A stretch of 5,091 nt of DNA from Actinomycetota bacterium (GTDB lineage: Bacteria > Actinomycetota > Thermoleophilia > Gaiellales > Gaiellaceae). The stretch is from NCBI GenBank assembly GCA_013698195.1, contig JACCVK010000279.1, forward strand, positions 1-5,091, read 5' to 3'. Numbering within the stretch: the first letter of the stretch is position 1; every line of letters begins with the position of its first letter. The position numbers were made by a program, and so were the translations under genes. Shown one piece after another: positions 1 through 5,091 of this stretch. The notes under the pieces were generated by a model, which worked only from the letters and a program-made list of their open reading frames with translations, had not been told where the DNA came from and did no database searches.

Positions 1-304
1 TCTCCGTGATGCGCGCGACGAGGGCGCCGCGCGGCGCATCCGCCATGTCCGTCGCAAAGTGAAGGTGTGCGAAGTACCCGACGCGCGTCAGCACCTCCTC
101 GATGCGCTCACGCTCGGCGATCGCGTCGGCAAGGTCCGCCGCCGAGAGCTCCGCGACCTTCCCGTAGTAGCGCTCGCGAAACGCAGCCGCAGCGGTCTCC
201 GCCTCCTCGATGTGCTCGTCTAGTCGTGGATCGTCACTGCCCTCGTACAGGTCGGTGAGGTCCCACGCGACGTCTTCCGCACCCGTCAGCTCTGTTGTCG
301 TCAT
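1..304 (-). CDS. pepF: Oligoendopeptidase F (M3 family zinc metallopeptidase), N-terminal 101 residues, runs off left edge
   Basis: Partial gene: the ATG is at 304-302 and the frame is open to base 1, giving 101 residues. The start reads MTTTELTGAEDVAWDLTDLY, and the W-D-L-[ST]-D-L-Y motif close to the N-terminus is the hallmark of PepF/M3B peptidases. It is followed by an acidic, alanine-rich helical stretch (about residues 25-75) and a G-Y-x-A-H-L-x-F-A segment (about 80-90) typical of the PepF N-terminal helical domain. The catalytic HExxH lies far downstream and is outside the window, so activity cannot be judged. Family members are about 600 residues, cytosolic, and cleave short peptides. 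No Shine-Dalgarno is evident before the ATG. The stop of a 24-codon ORF lies only 10 nt upstream, so translation may depend on coupling. It is the last visible gene of the minus-strand run. The start agrees with where family members begin relative to WDL. Confidence 0.85.
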   Translation of the reverse strand, partial: MTTTELTGAEDVAWDLTDLYEGSDDPRLDEHIEEAETAAAAFRERYYGKVAELSAADLADAIAERERIEEVLTRVGYFAHLHFATDMADAPRGALVARITE

Positions 305-314
305 GGCTCGGACT

Positions 315-385
315 TTACGTGACGGCTTCGAGCAGCCGACCGCCTACGAAAACGCCTTCCTGGCCCTCGAGCATCAGGCAGACCC

Positions 386-389
<4 letters not shown>
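315..389 (-). pseudogene. 24-codon ORF resembling the extreme N-terminus of an LLM-class F420-dependent oxidoreductase; probable gene remnant
   Basis: The ATG (389-387) overlaps the TGA of the upstream DUF255 gene as ATGA, a classic coupled start, and a TAA follows at 317-315. The first residues, MRVCLMLEGQEGV, match what I remember as the conserved opening of many actinobacterial LLM-class flavin/F420-dependent oxidoreductases (M-R-[VL]-C-L-M-x-E-G-Q-E-x-V, then usually T-W-x-x-W). Here the next residues are FVGG and the frame ends 11 residues after the motif. Codons 2-10 nearly all end in G or C, whereas several later ones end in A or T (GAA, GTT, GTA, GGT), so the coding signature fades about 13 codons in. 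My reading is a gene largely lost by deletion, leaving its start attached to the operon. It could instead be a genuine micro-ORF coupling translation into pepF 10 nt downstream, or chance. The family match is from memory and short. Confidence 0.4.
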
Positions 390-2284
<1,895 letters not shown>

Positions 2285-2312
2285 GCCCGGAGCGTACGTT
2301 TCTAGGTCAGCG

Positions 2313-2429
2313 TCAGTACGTCAGGACGCAGTCGCACTCGACCGCGAGCTCCACGAGACGGGCCGGCATCGCGAGCTCGACCGGCTTGCCCTCGATGTCG
2401 GCCTCCCCGAGCCCGCGCACCTTGGACAA
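2313..2429 (-). CDS. Small ORF of 35-38 codons between dedA and yyaL, unknown function
   Basis: The frame from TTG 2429 (or GTG 2420) to TGA 2315-2313 shows a very strong coding signature. By direct count, 37 of 38 sense codons end in G or C, while only about 40 percent of second positions are G/C. The pattern breaks down upstream of the TTG, where codons such as GGA, TCT, AGA, CGT and CCA appear. The product is acidic: after GLGEADIEGKPVELAMP comes ARLVELAVE and a C-D-C-V-L-T-Y terminus. I do not recognise a family. It sits 38 bp after the dedA stop and 28 bp before yyaL on the same strand, consistent with an operon member. No convincing Shine-Dalgarno precedes either start, so the start is uncertain. 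It may be a complete small protein or the 3' remnant of a longer gene. The opposite-strand frame has many A/T third positions and reads less like protein. Confidence 0.5.
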   Translation of the reverse strand: MSKVRGLGEADIEGKPVELAMPARLVELAVECDCVLTY

Positions 2430-2467
2430 GGATGGACGCCACGGCGCGAGTCTGTCAGATCCGCTGA

Positions 2468-3079
2468 TCAGCTGCCCTTGCGTCCCCGATAGTGCCTGAC
2501 GACCTCGACCAGCAGGCCGAGCGCAATCGCGAACGCGAGCGCGATCCCGACTCCCAACAGAGGGTGATCCTCGAACGTCTTGCCTCCGAAGTAACCGAGG
2601 AGCGTCGCGTACGTCGCCCAGATGACGCCCGCGATGACGTCGTAGACGATGAAGCGGCGCCACGCGAACGTCGGGATGTACCCGGCCGAGAAGGTAACAG
2701 CGGTGCGGCCGCCCGGGATGAAGCGGGCGATGATGATGATGTACGCGCCGCGCTCGTCGAGCATGCGCTCAGCCCAGTCGAGCCGTTGCTGCGCCTTTTC
2801 GCTACGGAACCAGCGCTTTACCGTCCGCTCGCCGACCAGGCTCCGGATTCCGTACGAGATGTTGTCCCCGAGAATCGCCCCCGCGGCCCCGGCCAGGACG
2901 ACGAGCGGCAGCGCCAGGTCGCCGGAGCTCGCCAGGTTTCCGCCGACGATGACCACCGTCTCGCTGGGCACGAGCGGGAAGAACGCGTCGATCACGGCGA
3001 CCCCGAAGATGACCGGATAGGCCCACCACTCCCCGGACACCAGATCGACCAGGCGATCGAAGTCGAGCCAGTCGGGCAC
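2468..3079 (-). CDS. DedA family (VTT/SNARE-associated domain) integral membrane protein
   Basis: A 203-residue DedA-type protein. In order: an amphipathic N-terminus, a hydrophobic segment (21-35) leading into FFPLVPSE (33-40) with the conserved acidic E40, a G-G-N-L-A and hydrophobic segment (about 43-75) ending in GDNISYGIRSLVG (71-83), an AQQRLDWAERMLDERG helix (96-111), then the signature ARFIPGGRTAVTFSAG (118-133) with R119 and R125 six residues apart, as in the essential arginine pair of E. coli YqjA/YghB. Two more membrane segments follow (about 145-165 and 174-195) with a basic tail. Family members sit in the cytoplasmic membrane. They have been linked to membrane homeostasis, proton-dependent transport and, in some clades, polyprenyl-phosphate recycling; the sequence alone does not choose between these. 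The GTG at 3079 is preceded by AGGA with 7 nt spacing, which fixes the start. It is first in the minus-strand run and divergent from the CoA-transferase 30 bp away. Confidence 0.93.
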   Translation of the reverse strand: MPDWLDFDRLVDLVSGEWWAYPVIFGVAVIDAFFPLVPSETVVIVGGNLASSGDLALPLVVLAGAAGAILGDNISYGIRSLVGERTVKRWFRSEKAQQRLDWAERMLDERGAYIIIIARFIPGGRTAVTFSAGYIPTFAWRRFIVYDVIAGVIWATYATLLGYFGGKTFEDHPLLGVGIALAFAIALGLLVEVVRHYRGRKGS

Positions 3080-3112
3080 GCGCGCATCCTCGCAGGCGAT
3101 GATTGCCCGGTG
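3073..3112. promoter_or_regulatory. Divergent start region between dedA and CoA-transferase genes (about 30 bp gap)
   Basis: The GTG of dedA (3079, minus) and the likely GTG of the CoA-transferase (3110, plus) face away from each other with only 30 bp between them. The minus-strand ribosome site AGGA is inside this gap. With so little space, promoters for each gene must lie inside the neighbouring coding sequence. I could not pick out credible -10/-35 boxes on either strand. Confidence 0.5.
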
Positions 3113-4321
3113 CCGTTCCTCCCTCTAGCCGGGATGCGTGTCGTCGACGTCACGACGTCGATCGCGGGTCCGTTCTGTGCGGAGATCCTCGGCGCGTTCG
3201 GCGCGGATGTCGTAAAGATCGAACGACCCGACACCGGAGACGACGGCCGGGCGTGGGGCCCGCCGTTCTGGAACGGCGAAAGCGCGATGTTCCTCTCCGT
3301 GAACGCCGGGAAGCGATCACTCGCCGTGTCGCTCTCGGACGAGCGTGGCCGAGACGCGGTGCTGCGCTTGGCGGACCGTGCCGACGTCTTCCTCCAGAGC
3401 CTGCGGCCAGGGCTCGCCGAGCGACTCGGGCTCGGAGCAGAGGTAGTGCGGGCGCGGAACTCGAAGCTCGTGTATTGCTCCATCGGTGCCTACGGAAGCG
3501 TCGGACCGCTACGTGAGGAGCCGGGCTACGACGCGCTCATGCAGGCGGCGGGCGGCCTCATCAGCATGACCGGCGAGCCCGGACGATCAGGCGTACGTGT
3601 CGGGTCATCACTCATCGACATGGGGACCGGGATGTGGGCTGCGCTCGGCGTCGCCGCCGCGCTCCTCGAGCGCGAGCGCACAGGCGAGGGCACTGCTGTC
3701 GACACGTCGCTCTACGAGACGGCGCTCGCGTATGTCGGCTACCACCTCGTCGGGTACCTCGCGGACGGCACCGTGCCGTCCAGGCAGGGAACGGTCTTCC
3801 CCATGGTCGCTCCGTACCAGGTGTTTCCGACCCGCGACGGCGAGCTCATGGTCGCGGGCGGCAACGACCGCCTGTTCGCGGCGATCTGCGCCGTCGTGGA
3901 GCTGCCGGAGCTCGCGGAGGACGAGCGCTTCCGAACGAATCCTGACCGCGTGCGAAACCGCGAGCAGCTCGTCGCAATCCTCTCGGAGCGGCTGCGGAGC
4001 CGCACGACGAGCGAATGGCACCAGGAGCTCACACGCGCGGGCGTCCCGGCGGCCCCCGTCGCCGATGTCGCGGATGTGGTGGCCTCCGAGCAGACGGCCG
4101 CGCTCGAGATTCTCCAGCCCCTTCCCCACCCGCGGATTCCCGATCTGCGGCTGGCCGCCTTGCCTGTGTCGTTCGCAGGCGAGCGCGCGAGCCACCGGGC
4201 GCCGCCGCCGCTCGTCGGGGAGCATTCGGCCGAGGTGTTGGGCGAGGCCGGCTACTCGGAGGACGAGATCTTTGAGCTCGTGGCAGCAGGAGTCGTGCGG
4301 CTCGGAGCGGTGGTCGAGTGA
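3110..4321 (+). CDS. Class III (CaiB/BaiF) acyl-CoA:carboxylate CoA-transferase
   Basis: A protein of 403 residues from the GTG at 3110, normal for CaiB/BaiF enzymes (about 380-410). It opens with PLAGMRVVDVTTSIAGPFC (5-23), then GADVVKIERP (31-40), NAGKRSLAVSL (65-75), D-V-x-x-Q-S-x-R-P-G (92-101), the GYDALMQAAGGLISMTGEPG block (139-158) and SSLIDMGTGMWAALGVAAALL (166-186). D170 aligns with the catalytic aspartate of this class (Asp169 of formyl-CoA transferase), which forms an acyl-aspartyl intermediate. The small domain carries GNDRLFAAIC, LAEDERFRTNPDRVRNREQL (268-287) and G-V-P-A-A-P-V (311-317). The CoA donor and acceptor cannot be read from sequence; family members handle formate/oxalate, carnitine, succinate/benzylsuccinate, bile acids and 2-methylacyl (racemase) substrates. 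The frame stays open far upstream, to 2492, but that part is antisense to dedA. An ATG at 3134 would cut off the conserved PLAG, so GTG 3110 is preferred although its ribosome site is weak. Confidence 0.92.
   Translation: MPFLPLAGMRVVDVTTSIAGPFCAEILGAFGADVVKIERPDTGDDGRAWGPPFWNGESAMFLSVNAGKRSLAVSLSDERGRDAVLRLADRADVFLQSLRPGLAERLGLGAEVVRARNSKLVYCSIGAYGSVGPLREEPGYDALMQAAGGLISMTGEPGRSGVRVGSSLIDMGTGMWAALGVAAALLERERTGEGTAVDTSLYETALAYVGYHLVGYLADGTVPSRQGTVFPMVAPYQVFPTRDGELMVAGGNDRLFAAICAVVELPELAEDERFRTNPDRVRNREQLVAILSERLRSRTTSEWHQELTRAGVPAAPVADVADVVASEQTAALEILQPLPHPRIPDLRLAALPVSFAGERASHRAPPPLVGEHSAEVLGEAGYSEDEIFELVAAGVVRLGAVVE
3144..3161. repeat. Perfect 8-bp inverted repeat with 2-bp spacer (possible operator)
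   Basis: TCGACGTC at 3144-3151 and its exact reverse complement GACGTCGA at 3154-3161 are separated by AC. The element lies in codons 12-18 of the CoA-transferase gene and 65-82 bp upstream of the dedA start, a plausible operator position for the minus-strand operon. It also encodes the ordinary family sequence V-V-D-V-T-T-S, so it may be a product of GC-rich codon choice (GTC, GAC, ACG, TCG). Confidence 0.3.
4304..4321 (+). promoter_or_regulatory. GTGA stop/start overlap with upstream GGAG ribosome site
   Basis: The CoA-transferase TGA (4319-4321) and the next gene's GTG (4318-4320) share the bases GTGA. A GGAG at 4304-4307, inside the end of the CoA-transferase gene, sits 10 nt before the GTG. 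This points to one transcript and coupled translation of the two genes. Confidence 0.7.
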
Positions 4322-4884
4322 GCAGCCGGATCGCTCTCGCGGCACTGGTCGTCGGAGCCGTGGTTCTCGGGGTCCTCGCCGCAACGGACGTCGTCGATGT
4401 CTCCAGGGCGACCTGGGTCGGCCTCGCGCTCATCGGTATGGGCGCCGCGATCGCGCTCTTAGGCCGGCGAGTGCTGCTCGTCGTCATCGGGTTCCTGGTC
4501 GCGGCGCTTGGAGTGCCTGCGCTGCTCGTCGACGACAAGCTCTTCGAGGGCGGAGTCGGCGCGAGCACCAAGCGGCCCGAGTCCGCGTCCGAGCTCGAGC
4601 CGTTCCGTCACGTGGTCGGGAGCCTGACCGTAGACCTGACCGAGCCGGGCCTCGAGCTGGACGACGTCACGGTCGAAGCGACCATCGGTATCGGCGACCT
4701 ACTCGTCCTCGTCCCCGACGGCACCGACGTCATCGTGGATGCGCACGTGTGGGGAGGGAAGGCCGAGTCCAAGAGCGGCTGGAACGTCGACCTGACCTCG
4801 ATCTCCGGCACCTCGGGGGCGCAGGAGCTCACGCTCGAGCTCGAAGCCGGGTTCGGGAACGTCCGCGTCCGGCCCTCGCCCTGA
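4318..4884 (+). CDS. Membrane protein with LiaF-like (toast-rack) C-terminal domain
   Basis: A 188-residue protein. Three hydrophobic segments (about 5-22, 31-48 and 52-71) form a compact membrane anchor. After an E/K/S-rich linker (72-97) comes a beta-rich domain: VVGSLTVDLTEPGLE (99-113), VTVEATIGIGDLLVLVPDG (117-135), DVIVDAHVWGG (137-147) and ELTLELEAGFGNVRVRP (170-186). This alternation of a G-x-L-x-V-D-L strand, an A-x-x-G-x-G-D-L-x-V-x-V-P turn, V-x-V-D-A-H-V and a final G-x-G-x-[VI]-x-V-R matches the C-terminal domain of LiaF and actinobacterial PspC-like proteins, which act in cell-envelope stress sensing. No PspC domain precedes it, so the protein is a short anchor-plus-toast-rack form. 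It overlaps the CoA-transferase gene by GTGA. The specific role is unknown; envelope-stress signalling is inferred from the domain only. Confidence 0.75.
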   Translation: MSSRIALAALVVGAVVLGVLAATDVVDVSRATWVGLALIGMGAAIALLGRRVLLVVIGFLVAALGVPALLVDDKLFEGGVGASTKRPESASELEPFRHVVGSLTVDLTEPGLELDDVTVEATIGIGDLLVLVPDGTDVIVDAHVWGGKAESKSGWNVDLTSISGTSGAQELTLELEAGFGNVRVRPSP

Positions 4885-4906
4885 GCCGAGCCGAGCCGCG
4901 CCGCCC
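4885..4906. other. Short convergent intergenic spacer without visible terminator
   Basis: Only 22 bp separate the stop of the LiaF-like gene from the stop of the opposing permease gene. The spacer is a GC-rich run of GCCGA/GCCG repeats. I see neither a hairpin nor a T-tract on either strand, so transcripts from the two sides probably overlap or end by a factor-dependent route. Confidence 0.5.
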
Positions 4907-5091
4907 CTACTCGTACGAGATCGCCTCGAGCGGGTCGAGCTTGGCCGCACGCCTGGCCGGGAACACCGCTGCAACGACGCCGACGACGATCGCCGCGACC
5001 ACGAAGATGATGAGCTGCGTCGTCGGGAACGAGAACGCGATGAAGTCGACCCGCGCGATGAGGAGCGCCGCGAGGACGAGCCCGAGCACGA
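4907..5091 (-). CDS. FtsX-like ABC transporter permease, C-terminal end, runs off right edge
   Basis: Only the last 60 or so residues are present, ending at TAG (4909-4907); the 5' part lies beyond 5091. Visible are the end of one membrane segment (LGLVLAALLI), a short loop with D-F-I-A-F-S-F-P, a final membrane helix (about TTQLIIFVVAAIVVGVVAAV) and the signature P-A-R-R-A-A-K-L-D-P-L-E-A-I-x-Y-E at the C-terminus. That P-x-R-R-A-A-x-x-D-P-[VL]-E-A-[IL] ending is characteristic of FtsX/MacB/LolC-type permeases, which work with a separate ATPase in extruding lipids, peptides or antibiotics or in cell-wall regulation. The substrate cannot be told from this end. The codon at 5089-5087 is GTG but is internal, not a start. 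The gene converges on the LiaF-like gene. Confidence 0.88.
   Translation of the reverse strand, partial: VLGLVLAALLIARVDFIAFSFPTTQLIIFVVAAIVVGVVAAVFPARRAAKLDPLEAISYE

Noticed and set aside
2313..2663. The whole 116-codon minus frame as one gene overlapping the dedA 3' end
   Set aside because: The part upstream of about 2430 loses G/C third-position bias and overlaps dedA in another frame; only the last 35-38 codons look coding.
2727..2741. GATGATGATGAT short tandem repeat
   Set aside because: It is the reverse complement of ATC codons for the I-I-I-I stretch in a DedA membrane helix; too short to be a meaningful repeat.
2492..3109. A 206-residue N-terminal extension of the CoA-transferase frame
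   Set aside because: It lies antisense to dedA, is rich in R/D/E with no domain, and class III CoA-transferases start shortly before P-L-A-G; the real start is near 3110.
3608..4384. Minus-strand open frame (258 codons) opposite the CoA-transferase
   Set aside because: It is a reverse-strand shadow with Arg-rich composition; the plus strand carries all family motifs including the catalytic Asp.
4910..4939. Palindrome CTCGTACGAG and a CTCGA/TCGAG hairpin as a terminator near the convergent stops
   Set aside because: Both lie inside the permease coding end, encode the conserved D-P-L-E-A-I-S-Y-E tail, have short stems and no T-tract.

Overview
The window is GC-rich bacterial DNA with strong G/C bias at third codon positions and frequent GTG starts: four of the five starts in the window that I could assign most firmly are GTG. 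Gene content (DUF255/YyaL, DedA, class III CoA-transferase, a LiaF-like 'toast-rack' membrane protein, FtsX-type permease, PepF-type peptidase) fits a high-GC actinobacterial lineage, possibly Thermoleophilia-like. That placement is an impression from protein style, not a demonstrated assignment. No rRNA, tRNA, CRISPR array, transposase or phage gene is visible, so this looks like chromosomal core or shell DNA.

Layout. The left three fifths (1-3079) is a minus-strand run, probably one operon, read right to left. It starts with a DedA/VTT membrane protein (3079-2468). Next is a 35-38 codon ORF with very clean coding statistics (about 2429-2313), then a full-length DUF255 thioredoxin-fold/six-hairpin protein of the YyaL/SPATA20 type (2284-386). 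A 24-codon ORF follows whose first 13 residues look like the start of an LLM-class F420-dependent oxidoreductase but which stops almost at once (389-315). Last is the N-terminal 101 residues of an oligoendopeptidase F (M3 family), running off the left edge (304-1).

Divergent from dedA, after only about 30 bp, is a plus-strand pair. A CaiB/BaiF class III CoA-transferase (3110-4321) overlaps by GTGA a three-helix membrane protein with a C-terminal LiaF-like domain (4318-4884). At the right edge, convergent and 22 bp away, is the C-terminal end of an FtsX-like ABC permease (4907-5091, minus).

Functional reading. The CoA-transferase would move CoA between carboxylic acids, substrate unknown. DedA, the LiaF-like protein and the FtsX permease are all envelope functions. 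YyaL-type and PepF proteins are cytosolic. I see no obvious defence or biosynthetic system. The least explained items are the two very small minus-strand ORFs flanking yyaL, a perfect 8-bp inverted repeat just inside the CoA-transferase gene and upstream of dedA, and the GTGA coupling of a CoA-transferase to an envelope-stress-type protein. No stretch over 300 bases lacks a gene; the longest gap between large genes, 2285-2467, holds the small ORF.
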